Below, piece by piece: positions 11,550-23,761 of a stretch of 64,000 nt of DNA. The position numbers and the translations under genes are program-made. Location: contig ML680053.1 of assembly GCA_007922225.1 (NCBI GenBank), forward strand, positions 11,618,870-11,682,869, read 5' to 3'. The notes beneath the pieces are model-generated. The model ran no database searches. It was not told the origin of the DNA and saw nothing but the letters and a program-made list of their open reading frames with translations. The first letter of the stretch is position 1; every line of letters starts with the position of its first letter. Source of the stretch: Emydura subglobosa (lineage: Eukaryota; Chordata; Testudines; Chelidae).

Positions 11550-12668
11550 CTCAATTATCCATCCTTCTGAAAAATGTAGTGAAAAAAATAGAGAGCAACT
11601 ATTGTTTCACTCTTCAGTTTTGTCTTCGAGTAAATATAGGAATATGTCATTTCCTCTATATTTTCAGAGAAAGCCAGTTTTGCATCTGATGCTGCCGTGT
11701 GATTATTGGTGATGTGGATGAACGTTCCATAGGGACAAGGATGAAAGCAGAATCTCTTTGTAATTTGTGACGGTACAGGGTCTGAACTCTTAGACACAAG
11801 TTCATTTATCTTGTGTATAGCCTTTTGTATTTTTTTTCTTTTTAGTCCTTACAGACAGTTTTGTATTATTTTTATTTTTTCTATTGAAACAACTGTGTTA
11901 GGAGGGTCTGATTCCGAGCAGCTTTCTGTGTGGAATTCCTGCAGAATTCTTAGTTGCCACTTCTTTATTGTGAATAATAAATTGGAGTTCAATGACACAA
12001 GGTATTCTTAACAAGAGTAAGGGGTGAATTTACTGTCCTTTTTGTTTTAAACCTAAAAACTATAATGAGAAGCTCCTTTTATTCTCTGAATGCTTATAAA
12101 GAACTGAGGTTTTTCTTGCTCAAGCTAACTGTTATTTCATTGTTGTCTGTTCTGTCCTTTTGAAGAAAAGCCATAGGTCAGCTTGGGCCAGGTGAGATAG
12201 GTTAGGCCTCCAAGGGCAGGCTCTGACAACTCTCAAAGTCTGTCATTCTGCCAGAAACAAGATAATCTTCAGAGTAGATTATTTGTCTGCATTGGCAGAG
12301 GGACCATAGCTTTAGGCAGAAGAATGTTACCCAATAATACTTAGTCTGAGAGCATGTGTAATTCTCTGGGCAAGTTAATAGTAGAAAGGTAAGAGAGGTG
12401 ACATTTGATTTGTAAAAATCTACAGAATCATAATTTCAATGGTGTCACCCTCTGAATCAGGGCAGGTAGGAACTCACTCCCTGCATCCCCATCCCCAGTC
12501 TCCCAGCTCAGAAATGGATTGAGTTGGGTATCATTCAAAAGCCCTTACTTCCACAAACACAATGGTACCAAACATGATAAACCTAGAACAATACATTTGA
12601 CAAAATGTTTCAAAATCAACTTTTTTATTATAGTTTAACAGAAAATACATACATAAATACATACTTAC
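11550..12668. other. unassigned DNA, no gene seen
   Basis: Between the two Penelope-tail insertions. The 80-codon reverse frame (11555-11797) shows no motif. There is a short ACATACATAAATACATACTTACAT simple repeat just before 12669. Confidence 0.5.
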
Positions 12669-12684
12669 ATAAAAAAGACATTGA

Positions 12685-12796
12685 CAAAGTGGGTTGCAGT
12701 CCACCAAAGCTTATGCCCGCAGAAATTTGTTAGTCTTTAAGGTGCTGCAGGGCTCTCTTGTTTTTGCTGTATACAGACTAACACAGCTACCCCTCT
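12685..12796 (+). mobile_element. 112-bp Penelope-like element tail insertion (type B) with 16-bp TSD
   Basis: The insert reads CAAAGTGGGTTGCAGTCCACC, AAAGCTTATGCCCGC, TTTGTTAGTCTTTAAGGTGC and TACAGACTAACACAGCTACC, the second Penelope-tail type of this window (compare 38284-38576). A perfect 16-bp duplication, ATAAAAAAGACATTGA, occupies 12669-12684 and 12797-12812. The 5' edge falls inside the hammerhead-like core: stem II GTGG/CCAC is present, but the GAAA box reads CAAA. This is an unusually clear target-primed insertion. Confidence 0.93.
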
Positions 12797-12862
12797 ATAA
12801 AAAAGACATTGATCTTTGGCAATCCTGAGGAAGTTAGCCTTGACACGTAGGACTGAAAACAT

Positions 12863-14825
12863 TTATTCATCAAAGTCATCATAAGTATCGTCTCTATCTA
12901 GGGCGCCACTGCTAAACATGTTGTCACACTGATTCTCATCTGTGCCGCACTCTCACATCTCTGTACGAGGCAGACTACTGACCAAATACTTGCAAGGTAT
13001 TGAGCATCTGGTCTTTGCACACAAGCATTTGATTAGCTGAAGGATTGATTCAGGAGTGTGTGGTATTTCATCCATAACTGATGTGATCAGTCCATCATCC
13101 AAGATCCATCCATGCCCCATAGGAGAGGGTAGTTTTGGATGTGCTCAATTATCCCAGAGCCGTTCTATTACTTTATAGTTTGCCCTCTTGTTAGCAAATA
13201 TAAATGCACCCCACATTGATGGCAATTTTTATCCGTTTGTCTGCTTCTTGGAAAACATCCACCAACTTAGCTCTGCAACTGTTGTAAAGTTGGTCTTCCA
13301 ATGGTAAATTCAGTATATGAATGCATCCAGTGCATCTATGTCTTCATCAGTGACTGTCTCAGATGTTCCATGCATCTTCAGAGTGAGGAGAGGGTCTTCA
13401 GAGGCTGAATCAAATGCCTTCCAATAAGATAATTTGGTCTTTCCAGACAAACTTCCAGTAATGTCACATCCTGAAAGGGCATGGAAATCTGGCAGTCCAG
13501 TGGCTTTTAATGGTCCGGGTAATAGGAACACATTTCTGAGGGATATACAGTGATTCTCTTCTCCGGCAGCCAGCGCAAAAACAGAATCTCACAGAAATAT
13601 GGGATAGAGTTTTCCAGAGGACACTAGAATGTGTGTCTTGTGCAATAATCCAGAGTTTAATAGCACCTCTCTTTACGGCATTGATGGCAAGGAAGGTAAT
13701 CTGAGTGTTAGCTTCCTCATGGCAACTACAAAGAAACTCACTGAACAGTGCAAGGCAGCAGCTTCACTACACCATGTAATGATGCAATTTTCAATCAATT
13801 CTTCTCATGCCGGAGTGTTTTCCCTGCCAGGTGTGTGGTTAACTCCTCCTTCGTGCAAGTATGAGACAGTAGTTTCTTCATTGTGATATCAGAGATGTTC
13901 GTGGAGTCAATTATTTTGTATTGAGCAGGTACAATACTATGGAGTCTCTTCTTTCTGGTAATATTTTAAATTGATTCCTCTGCATGTATCCCACATGAGG
14001 TGGACTTTGTCATAGGTCCAGTATTTTCTTTGTAGCCTTATAATGAAGTGTTCAGACAAATCTTGGCAGATATTAACAGTGTCTGGTTTGTTCAGAGTTT
14101 GTACCTCAGCCATACACTCTGTGATTGCTATGCTGAAAGGCCTCTGATGGCATAAGGTACCGGTCATGTTGTCAGTAGTTGCTGGCTTAGGAAGGCCATG
14201 CAAGATGTGCTTTAGTTTGCCTTTTGCCTGGTATACATGCATTGTTCTGTCTCATTGATCATGGTACCATGGAGAACTCATACTATCCCAAAGTCTCACA
14301 TTGATCAACATCACACTGGACACAACCATGAGATGAGCAAACAATGACCTGTCTGTGGTTAGCTCTGTAAAAGTCCCTGACACCTTCACTCTGATTTTTT
14401 TCTTGGCATTTGAGCACAGCTTTAGGCTGTTCTTCTTCTTGATTGGATTCCATAGATTGACTGAGCCTAGGATAATTCTTTGGCTTTTGAAGGCTTCATA
14501 CAAATCATGACCTAGAGTATCCGTTTGACTGACATCTTTAGCTATTTCATCATTGAAGACTTCTTTTGTCATGGTATTAAAGAACTCTGGTCTGTCATTT
14601 GTAGATGGGCTGCCAGTGCTACTCATCCTGTAGGTTTGAAATTACTCTTTCTTGGCATTTAACAGTAGCTAATGAGTCTAGATGGTGCTTGATTACCTCT
14701 GGGGAAATCATATAAACAACATCCATATCCCACAGCTCATTTTCAATAAGTGCTTTAAAAGCCTTTCTGCTAAGCATTTGTTCCTCTTCAATCCCATTCA
14801 CAGCACACAGCCACCACTTTCCCAT
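12863..14825 (-). pseudogene. remnant of an uncharacterised multicopy gene family; PIN/FEN1-like acidic motifs and Cys-rich tail
   Basis: Reading the minus strand, fragments line up in one order over about 2 kb. GKWWLCAVNGIEEEQ is at 14825; a middle block contains RSLFAHLMVVSS and, one stop later, ITECMAEVQTLNKPD (14626-13937). HEEANTQITFLAINAVKRGA follows (near 13718), then DTHSSVLW (near 13640), LPDFHALSGCDITGSLSGKTK (near 13483), and a tail with PLLWGMDGSWMMD and CLCAKTRCSIPC that ends DDTYDDFDE-stop at 12863. At least three frameshifts and several stops break it. I recognise the pattern EEAD...DTDV...HALxGCD...Cys-rich from hypothetical proteins repeated in many animal genomes, but cannot name the family. 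The spaced acidic pairs resemble PIN/XPG nucleases; here two have decayed (EEAN, DTHS). That function is inference. It may be mobile or a decayed host paralogue. No terminal repeats were found. Confidence 0.6.
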
Positions 14826-15662
14826 CCAATAGAGTCTCTCTTAGGCAATTTATTAACTCCAGTTGAATCGCACAGTTTGCTGTAGTAAAGTCAATGCTTG
14901 TTTCTGTTGCTTTTACCTTTTGACTCACCACATTGCATACGCTTTAGGTGTAGCACTGGATGTGAATACTCAATGTTGTATGTGTAGGCATCTTTTGGGT
15001 CAGTGCATACACTGACCCTTACCTTCCATGCAACAATCTAGCTAAGAATGATTGCTTCATAGTTTTTCACCTGTCTCACATATTGAAACTATGCTCAATG
15101 GATGTCTTCAGACTTCCAGCTTACCGTGGAAGAAGGAGCTGTTGTTCTCTGAATGCATTCCATAGGACCTAGTGTAAGGTGAATCTCTCCCACAGCTGAT
15201 ACTAGCCCTAGCATCTTCAATTTTTTCCTGATGTGTGATTTACTTCTCTCCAACCTTATCAAATTCAGTTTGTGGGTGCACTTCTTCTAGCATGTATTTG
15301 TGTTTAATCAGGTTCTCTGTGCTGGCATTCTCCAAAGATTCAGCTACTGGTGAGTACTCTTTTTCTCCTCTTGATGACTAAAAATGATCGAGACCAAAGT
15401 AAAAACAAGGATTTTGTAATAAATTACTTTGGGTTTGTAATTAATTATGTTATGTTATGTGACTGTGTGCATACTGTTGGCAGATGGATTCCAGTAATTT
15501 CTGTCTGGATGCTGACATCTTAACCTGTGCATTGGTATAACTCCTTTTGACATAATAAACAAAGCTGATAATCAGTACCACCGAGCTGCTTCTTGTTTGC
15601 TGATGATGGCAAATCAACTTGAAGCACTCCTTCCACTTTTGGCAATCTGTAACATTAAACAA
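14826..15662 (-). pseudogene. possible N-terminal part of the same remnant
   Basis: Upstream on the minus strand, a 70-codon frame (15662-15450) begins MFNVTDCQKWKECFKL. It holds a Cys-Gln-Lys motif of the kind seen at the N-termini of this protein family. Between it and 14825 I see only short broken frames in all three phases. The assignment is weak: it rests on position, strand and one motif. Confidence 0.3.
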
Positions 15663-15944
15663 CTTAATCAGGTATCATGTTCTGAGCATTAGCTGATAAC
15701 ATAATAGTGTCAGTTTAGGGTCACAATTTAATTTTGTGAGAGCTGAATGTTTGACTTGCATGTGTTAAAGTATAATTAAAAAACATTGATTTTTTAAAAC
15801 ATTTTATCGAATATCTACATAATTGTTCTATATTTGTCGTATTTGGTATCATTGAGTTTGTGGGAGAAAGGGCTTTTTAATGTTAGTCAACTGGACCCAT
15901 TTCCGATGACATTATATATCAGTGTATATCGTTGTATCTTGGGT

Positions 15945-16265
15945 GTCTGGCTGGTGAGTCTTGCCCACATGCTTAGGGTTTAACTGATCACCGCATTTGG
16001 GGTCAGGAAGGAATTTCCCCCCAGGGCAGATTGGCAAAGTTTTGGGGGTTTTTTGTTTTTTTTTGCCTTCCTCTGTATCATGGGGCATGGTTCACTTGCT
16101 GGTGGATTCTCTGTACCTTAAAACCATGATTTGAGGACTTTAATAACTTAGTCATAGGTCAGGGGTCTATTATAGGAGTGGATGGGTGAGGTTTTGTAGT
16201 CTGCATTGTGCAGGTCAGACTAGATGATCATATTGGTCCCTTCTGATCTTAGAGTCTATGCATCT
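15945..16265 (+). mobile_element. CR1 LINE 3' end, forward
   Basis: Forward-strand landmarks: GGCTGGTGAGTCTTGCCCAC, CATGCTTAGGGTTTAACTGATC, GGTCAGGAAGGAATTTCCCC, AGGTCAGACTAGATGATCAT and GGTCCCTTCTGATCTTAGAG, ending in TCTATGCATCT. This is the complement of the motif set seen at 1930-2725 and 63838-64000, so the same subfamily. 5'-truncated, about 320 bp, no coding part. Confidence 0.9.
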
Positions 16266-16863
16266 AACATTTCGAGCAATGGGAGGACCTGGAGCTGTGA
16301 GCCGACGGGGGAAGAGGAGGGCAGAAGTTCCACCACTTCCCTGTAGACACCACTGAAATTATAATTCTGTAGATTTTTATGAATCAAATGACCACCTCCT
16401 TTAGCTTTCTATCACTAACTTACCCATGGAATGAGATACTACAGTATTATGCTTCCAGAGTAACTTGGTTTGTGCCTCTTTCTCAAATTGGTACGATTTA
16501 TGTTATTACTACATTAATGCATTAAATAAAGAATTAGACATCAGAAAAGAATCACTTCAGCTAACTAATCTGAACTGACAAGGCCAGAGAAGTATTAAAA
16601 TTCTGTACATATATAGCTGGTCTAAAGTGAATTTCTCTGAATTTCTGTACTTGCTTTTTCAAGTCTGTATTGTCATTAGTTCCTCCTGGTGATGCGACCT
16701 CATCTTATACCAAAGAACCCTGTGGAATTTGACTATTATGGGCTACATGGACTTTGTCACAAGCCATGGAGTGGTCTGACTAGTTTATAAAAGGAAGTGA
16801 AGGCACACCCTGAGTTTCTTCCAGCCACTGAAGCTGCACGTTGGAATTCTCTTTGGTCCCTCA
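16266..16863. other. unassigned DNA
   Basis: No gene and no repeat I can name between a CR1 3' end and a small MITE. Confidence 0.5.
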
Positions 16864-17030
16864 AGGTATGTCTGCACAGCAACTGAGGACCTTGCGAGGT
16901 GGAGAATTCAGGTCCAGCCCAAGCCTGAATGTCTACACTACAGTTAAGCAGCCCCTTAGGCTGAGCCCCACGAGCCTGAGTCGGCTGGTGTGAGGAAGCT
17001 GCGGGTTTTTAATTGCAGTGTAGACATACC
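16864..17030. mobile_element. 167-bp MITE with GGTATGTCTGCAC/GTGTAGACATACC ends
   Basis: Left end AGGTATGTCTGCACAGCAA and right end ATTGCAGTGTAGACATACC are inverted, with about 16 of 19 positions matching. CTCA lies outside both ends (16860-16863 and 17031-17034), a possible short TSD. There is no coding capacity. Related ends (CAGACATACCC, GGTCTACAC) occur at 36288-36300 and 34961. Confidence 0.7.
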
Positions 17031-17034
17031 CTCA

Positions 17035-19324
17035 GATTCCATAGATTGCATAGACAGTTTGCCAACTATTGCCTGGGGACATTTCCTCCCTAATTAGGAG
17101 CTAGTTTGTTACAAATAATTCTTAGAATAGTGTTATCAAGGTTTCTCTTTCCATAAAATAGTCAGTTTTTGAGATATATGTGATCTTGACTCCACAGGAG
17201 CTACCTCTCTTACTTCCACTGGATTAGTTTGTTTTCTGCTGTTGTAATGGATCCTGGAAAAAAGACTGGTTTCAAAAAATGGGATTAAAAGAATGGCCTT
17301 CTTTGTAATTAACCCCCGTCCTCTACACATATGTGATGCTTTAGATGCTTGTGTGAGGGGCATTTTCTCTGTCTCTTCCTATAGCTTTTTTTTGGCCTGT
17401 AAAAACTGAGAAGTTCTACTCCAGTTGATACTTGTGAAGAAAATTCTTGTAACTTCCATGGCAGATTTAGAACTGGCTCATGACCCTTCTTCAAAGTCCC
17501 ATTGATGGGACAAATCAAAGCCTGACAACAGACATATTCTAAGATAGACTCGAGTATCTGAAGAGCCAAGAACAATTTTGGACTTGTCATCAAAGGCTTT
17601 TTCCTCTGTATTAAGAGACCAAGGGAATAAGAGGAAAATACTGAACCACTCCCCATCTAAGTATGTTTATTTTCTCCCCCCTCTCATTTGTCCCAAGTCA
17701 GGTTTGACCTGTGGTTATAGTTCATGCGTCAGACTTTTTATGGTCCAAAAATTCTCAGTGTCATTTTTATAAATTTAAAATGTGACTGTGTGTAAACAGG
17801 TTTCATAAATTTAAATGCAACATTGAAATGTGTGTATTCTTTCTTTTATTTTCTATGAATAGAGGGTGTATGCAGTGTGTTGTTTCCTATTTGAAATTAA
17901 AAATTGGGAATTAAATATACAAAATAATGATACAAAGTAATGCTTAATGTCTAGGATAGCTTTCCTCATTAATCAGTAATTTTGCATAATAGATAGATAA
18001 GTGATTTAAACTGCTGAAAAGCAGGAACAGGAGTGATTTAAACAAGAGTTATAGACAGATGAAATAGGTAATAGCAAATGACAATTTTACAGCATTGACT
18101 TTGCATGTAGTTCTAACAGACATCTTTCAGATTCTGGCTTGTGTTTTTGTAGGTATATACCAGGTACATCCAGTTACAAAACTTTAAAGTTAGAGTATTG
18201 GTAAATGTTCTTATTAAGCTGAATGCTTGGATAAGTTGCAGTATTTTACTAAAATGTAATATTTAAATATTCTTTATATAAAGGTTGCTTTAAAAAGTCC
18301 AAAATGAGAGTACAGGACAATGAGGTAGGCCGTTTAATTAATACTGACTAGATACCAAGGTTTCTAGTGTCATCCTGTGGGTGGAGAAGTCTGGGATCCA
18401 GTGGACCCTGTGTCTGCAGAAAGCACTGCATCCTTTTCCCAACTATATGGGTGCAAGATCTACTGGTGAAGATAGGTGCCCCAGGAATGGTCACATGAGT
18501 AGCTCCAAAACCCATAGACTGTTTGCAGATTAGTAATTGTCCCTGTGAATATCATCTTATTTATTACATCCTCCTACAAGTTAGAAGCTTTTTTAAAGAA
18601 ATAGCTACAGGAACACTGAACTGTGTAGGGGGCTGATAAAGGCTTGTCAACAGTGTCTTAGGGATTGAGAGAGATAAGTGGTTTTAGGGAATAGGAACCT
18701 CTGGTCAGTTCTGCAGTGGGGCAAACCTTGGTCCCTTGACAGAATTCCAGGGAAACTCTGAGAGCCAAAACATAAACTTTACCTACCCTGTGTGGATGTA
18801 TCTTGCTTCAGGGAGCAGTCGGACCTCAAACATTTAAAGACCTATACAAGTTTAAAACAAGCTGTCTTAGTGGGAAATTAGCTTAAATGCTGAGGCCTAG
18901 TCTTCCTATGTGATACATTGTGGGTTCTGCAAACCTTTGCCGTTTCTGTGAGCACTCCTCTGGCTTTATATAACTAACTTTGTATAGTGACTGTCTGCAC
19001 CAGTACATTCTGACATTTTTGCAGAGCTAAATTGGTTTATCTCATTTTGGTCTGTAAAGATCCAAAATGTTCCTCTTGAATCATTATCTCAGTGTGTGAG
19101 ATAGGAATGATGGCTGAAGAGCTGATCTGTCAGCAGCAGGAATATCCGCCTGAACAAACTGTGTTGGTACAGTTCTCCTACCCTGTACCATGAAACAAAT
19201 AGGTTCGGTTGTCACTTATAGTTTTATGGAAACTAATTCCTTGTGGATAGACTCAGGTTCAAATATGCAGTCCATAGTGATAAACAGTCTGCACTGTTCC
19301 TTAATGTCAAAGGGGGGGGGGAGA

Positions 19325-19359
<35 letters not shown>

Positions 19360-20885
19360 AAAAGTGCATGGGCGTCATTAATTCTGGCATTTCCCTACTT
19401 TCAAGAACTTGAACTTTGCATCGTAAGTAATTTTCTTTTAATAATATTTTTGTGATTATGTAGATGTATCCAAGAAAGCTAAAAGCTTTTTCTGAAAGCT
19501 TTTTTCTGAAACAGTGCTATTTGTTACAAGAAAAATAAATGTATTCCAGAGGTGACAGAATTAATAAAATAATGAACTTTCAGTTGTAGGTTTTTAAATC
19601 AGGTCCCCTGCAGATACTACAAAAAAATGAGTTTATTGGTCTCAGCAGACTGCCTATTGGGCTACTGTTCAGACCACATACAATTAAATTTAAGTGATGT
19701 CTGTGCTCAGGACAGGGTCAAGACTGATTAGGAAGGAAACTTAATTACTTCTCGCCTTCAGAGAAAATGGCTCAACAAGGTTGAGGTCACTGGCAGGGCA
19801 ATGTGGGAAAGCTACTGCTGAGTTGCCTTCACCATATCTGAATTGTGGCTAACCGGAGGACTTCCGTTAGCACTGGTAACATTCAGTAACACAAATATTC
19901 CCTCAAAAATACCTTGTGCATCATTTTATTTCCCTGCTTGTTTTAACTTAATGTCAAAGGGAAGGTCAAGTACGTTTGAGTTGTTTTTAATTTAAAAAAA
20001 TCATCTCCAGACATACTTAATATTCCATCCAAATTGCATGATAAAATCAAACTACTACTCTGTGTGGCTGTGGTTCTTTTGTGCTAATGAAGAATTAATC
20101 TTTTTTATTACCCCTCCAATACGTAAAAACATGAAAATTTGCTATGTATGGACATAGAATCATCAATCATACAATGATAAAGTTAGTGTCAAGTGAGCTT
20201 TTAGTGTAAAGTGAGTTTTTATACAGTTTTGTATGTCAATAGTTAATTTATATAAATTTTCAGTAGTTAACTTGCACAGATTTTATTAAGAAAGTATCTG
20301 AATGGGAGTTCTAATGTATAAACTTTGAATAAATGTTTTATCATTTTTAACAACCTGGTTTCTATTTCAAAACAAAATTACTTCATTTGCCTTTTTAGGA
20401 ATATGTTTCTTAAAGGAAACAGGAACTTGTATTTTGTGTCTCCAAGGAATACATCTGGAATAACAATTCAGGAAGACATATGGCATCAATTGGTTTATAT
20501 TTTCCTATATGGAAGCCTTGATTGTAGTAAGAGGGGATGGCTTTTCATTAATTACTCAGAATTATAAATGTATGTACTATGCACCCCCAGGTCTTCTGTT
20601 GAGGTACTTTTGTCCTGACTCAAAAAAAAAGTGCTGCGAAAAGCTGAAAAATGGCAAATGAGAGAGAGTAATGAGGGACAAATTAACTTTTATTTTCACC
20701 CGCTGAGGTGATTTTGTTTTTCTTACAGGGCACAATTCCCCTCTTGTTGGATCTGACCTCTGTTACACTGATATCCCTAGGTGCACATCTCCCATTTACC
20801 TCTATGAGAATTTCCACTTTCAGGCAGAAGGCAATATTGCGATTGAGATTTGCTGAGCAGAACTGAGAGGATAATTGTGTCCTAA
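17035..20885. other. unassigned DNA with a TG/AG microsatellite
   Basis: No gene or nameable transposon. The 115-codon reverse frame at 17309-17656 and the 80-codon forward frame at 20325-20567 show no domain. A G-run followed by (TG)n(AG)n lies at 19310-19359. Confidence 0.45.
19310..19359. repeat. G-run plus (TG)n(AG)n microsatellite
   Basis: Ten or so G, then GAGAAG, then about 12 TG units and 4-5 AG units. Composite simple repeat. Confidence 0.95.
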
Positions 20886-20982
20886 GGCCTCGATCCTGCA
20901 AACACTGACACACATGTTAATCAATGGGAATATTCACATTAGTGAAATTAAGCATTTCTGTGTGTTAGTAGGATTGGGGTCT
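20886..20982. mobile_element. palindromic mini-MITE ('GATCCTGCAAA' family), about 97 bp
   Basis: GGCCTCGATCCTGCAAACAC at the left faces GTTAGTAGGATTGGGGTC at the right, imperfectly inverted. Further copies of the same family, also near-palindromic, are at 46929-47028, 51299-51381 and 57696-57795. No coding capacity. Confidence 0.65.
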
Positions 20983-21049
20983 AAGATTTAAATTCTGAGA
21001 AAGCATTTGAGCACATACTTAAGTTCACTCTTACTCAGAAAAGCACTGC

Positions 21050-21430
21050 AGGGCCAAATCTGAGTGGTGCTGTTAACCCCATGCACCAGGCTTCAACTCC
21101 ACTCACTCAAATTTTATCCAGCTGCCCTTCATCTGGTCATGAGGGAGCACCGGCCGGGCCAAATCTCAGTGGAGCTGCGACCCTGTGCGCTAGGTAGGGA
21201 ACTTGGCAAGAGTGGAGAACTTGGCTCAGCCCCACAGGGCAGGGATGTCCACTGCTGGTTGAGCACAGGGCGAGCTCTCTCTCTCCAACACCGCCCCCCC
21301 ACCTTTAGGGGCCTGTCCTCCTCATTTGCCTATGCATTTTTATTAAAAATCACAAAACTATGACTTTTACCAAATTTACCATGACTGTTCCATGATTTTT
21401 TATACAAAATGCCATGACAAATCAACAGCC
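21050..21430. repeat. probable interspersed repeat, class uncertain
   Basis: The phrase GGCCAAATCTGAGTGG/GGGCCAAATCTCAGTGGAGC occurs twice (21051 and 21157), and the segment ends with ATCACAAAACTATGAC...CATGACAAATC and CAACAGCCCTA, strings I associate with reptile interspersed repeats. The GC-rich middle (CACCGCCCCCCCACC) has no real frame. Boundaries are unknown. Confidence 0.35.
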
Positions 21431-22586
21431 CTAGCTATATCTGAGGCTGCCTCCATGGTCTGCTTAAAAACATATCTGTTATAGAGATTTGTACGATTGC
21501 TACTTGGAGAGTTCAATATATATGTTGGACTGTGCGTCTGATTCTTATGCAATGTTTGGCAGGACAGTTTTATAATCATTGTTTAATTGAGAATTTTTCA
21601 GTCTTCCATTCCCAAGGCTGCATTGTTTACTGGTCTCCCTTGAGTGGGAATAAGCACAGGCATGTGAAGAAGAAGTTACTGACCGGTATCTGTAGTTCTT
21701 CAAGGGATACCTCTGCATATTTTTATTTCCTATATCCTTCTCCTCACTTCAGAGTTCTCTATGACCATTGAACCCTGAGAGTTCCGGAGAAAGAAACTGA
21801 GGAAATTAAGGCTCATACCACCCTTTTCTAGCTCTTGGACTCAGTATATTTGTGGTGAGGTGGGGTTCATTTGAGCCCCAAAGGGCATTACTTTCCAGAA
21901 GGTACTGGAACACCGTGGCAGAGGTATATTGACTCCCCATAAGTGTGAAAATAGCACTTGAAGAGCTACAGTTACAGCTAAGAAACCTTCCCCACCCCTC
22001 CCCCAAACTAACAGCATTCTTAATGCAATGCTTCACTAACTGAGGGCTTGTGTATGCGGGGAGTTTAAAGCAGACTATGTCAAGTTAATCCAGTCTGAAA
22101 ACGCTTGATTCCACATTTATCACAAACCTTGGAGTCGTCTTTCAAAGTGAACTAAGTTTGCAGCAAGGCAAATTAGTCCAGTCTGTTGTTCATGTGCATG
22201 CAATGCTGCTGTGAACTACTTCGGCAGTCTTCGAGTGACTATCCCACACTGTTTTGTGGGTGAGTGTTATTGACCTGTTGTGACATTCTACTCTGGCGTT
22301 AAGTTGACTGGATCTTCCCTCCCTCGCTTACAAGGTGGTGCACAGCCAGATTTTGTCCATTTGTTCCTGGATTCCAGTTTATTGCAGTAACTGCGATAAT
22401 ATTCCAGAAGCCATACAGCATGCCTTAAGCAGTCATTTGAAGTTGCACCAAGACCCTGAATCTCATTGCCATCTGGGGAGAAAAGTAGGTTCAGGAAGCT
22501 CTTATGGCCAACCATCAGAATAAAAACCTTTTTATGCACACTGCAAGGAAAAAAACCTAACAGGGGACATATAACTTACCAATTTT

Positions 22587-22934
22587 TTGAGGAGCGGGAC
22601 AGGATTTTACACCACTACCACCCAACCTAGGAAGTTTATAGAATTTGCTGGCTACCTTCTCTACACCCCCACACTCCACCCAAGAATGTCCAGCAAGAGG
22701 AACAAGATTCATTGGAGGATGAGCATAAAGAAGCTAGTGAAGAGATTTTTCCCAAGGAGCCAGGATCTCTTTGGGACTCAGGACCTTGATGCTGGACAGG
22801 TAGATGGCAAGTTCAATTCCTGCCTTGCCACAGCCAACCCCACTTCTCAGGCAGCAAGCCAGACTGGGACTGAAGAGGTAGATGCTATGGCGGGAACTTT
22901 GGCATGTAAGTTTTTAAAAAATTTTTTTAAATAA
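22587..22934 (+). CDS. 115-codon frame inside the Harbinger relic, product unknown
   Basis: An ATG-started frame on the opposite strand from the transposase. It contains KIHWRMSIKKLVKRFF, SQDLFGTQDLDAGQ and a Ser/Thr/Gln-rich stretch TSQAASQTGTEEVDAM, then runs into a lysine/phenylalanine tail caused by the T-rich sequence after a potential splice donor (GGCATGTAAGT near 22905). Autonomous PIF-Harbinger elements carry a second, Myb/SANT-like gene. Position makes that a possibility, but no SANT tryptophan pattern is visible. It may equally be noise. Confidence 0.25.
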   Translation: MRSGTGFYTTTTQPRKFIEFAGYLLYTPTLHPRMSSKRNKIHWRMSIKKLVKRFFPRSQDLFGTQDLDAGQVDGKFNSCLATANPTSQAASQTGTEEVDAMAGTLACKFLKNFFK

Positions 22935-23761
22935 ATAACGTACCCGTTTAAATTTATTCTACTATCCTGCTGTTAGCTTCTGTTTTGGGTGCTCCTTGGT
23001 CACAGCCATTGTAGGTGGATAAGAACTAGAAGCCATTCCAAGTCTGAGGTTCTTACTTCCATCTTCTCGTCCCTTCATCAGTCCATGCTGTCCATTTGTC
23101 TCCCATATACCTTTCTGAAATGGCAGCTACACCATCTCATGCCAAAGCCCTGATTATTAACCGTTTTCAGGCCCACCGCACATAGGAACATAGCCATGTA
23201 CCTGTTTTCCTTTCTGTTTCTCTCAGCTCTCTTGCTGGGAGAATGCTGGCCCATCCTTCCCCATCCTGTTTGTCCCAGCAGCTGCAGCCTCTACCCCACC
23301 CTTTCCTATGGGAGATTTGAATAAGGAAAACATTATTTAGTGTGAAATACAGCAGTTTATTGAGACAGTGATTACAGGAAAAGAAGTTTGGTTAGTGTTC
23401 TTACTTTACATAAGGTAGGTATTGACAGTGCATGCTGTTCTTTGTAGTTTGCTAATAGATTGTTTTTAATATTGTTTCATATTTAAAAGCCATTTCATTT
23501 TCATTTCAGTTGAAGGTTTGTTTCTGTTTGTTACATAATAGATTGTTTAATGGTAAGAATGTCTAAAATTTTATTCATAAGTTGACCATTCATTTTACAC
23601 ATAAAATAATAACGTTTATACTAATTCATAAGGTTTTACGAACATATGCAGGCGAAGACTCAAGGTACAATAGAGGTTGCCACCATGTTGCACTTTCACC
23701 GTCCATAAACAACATTGAACTGCACAAAGAACTTCCAACCCCCCCCATCCCTGGTTAACAA

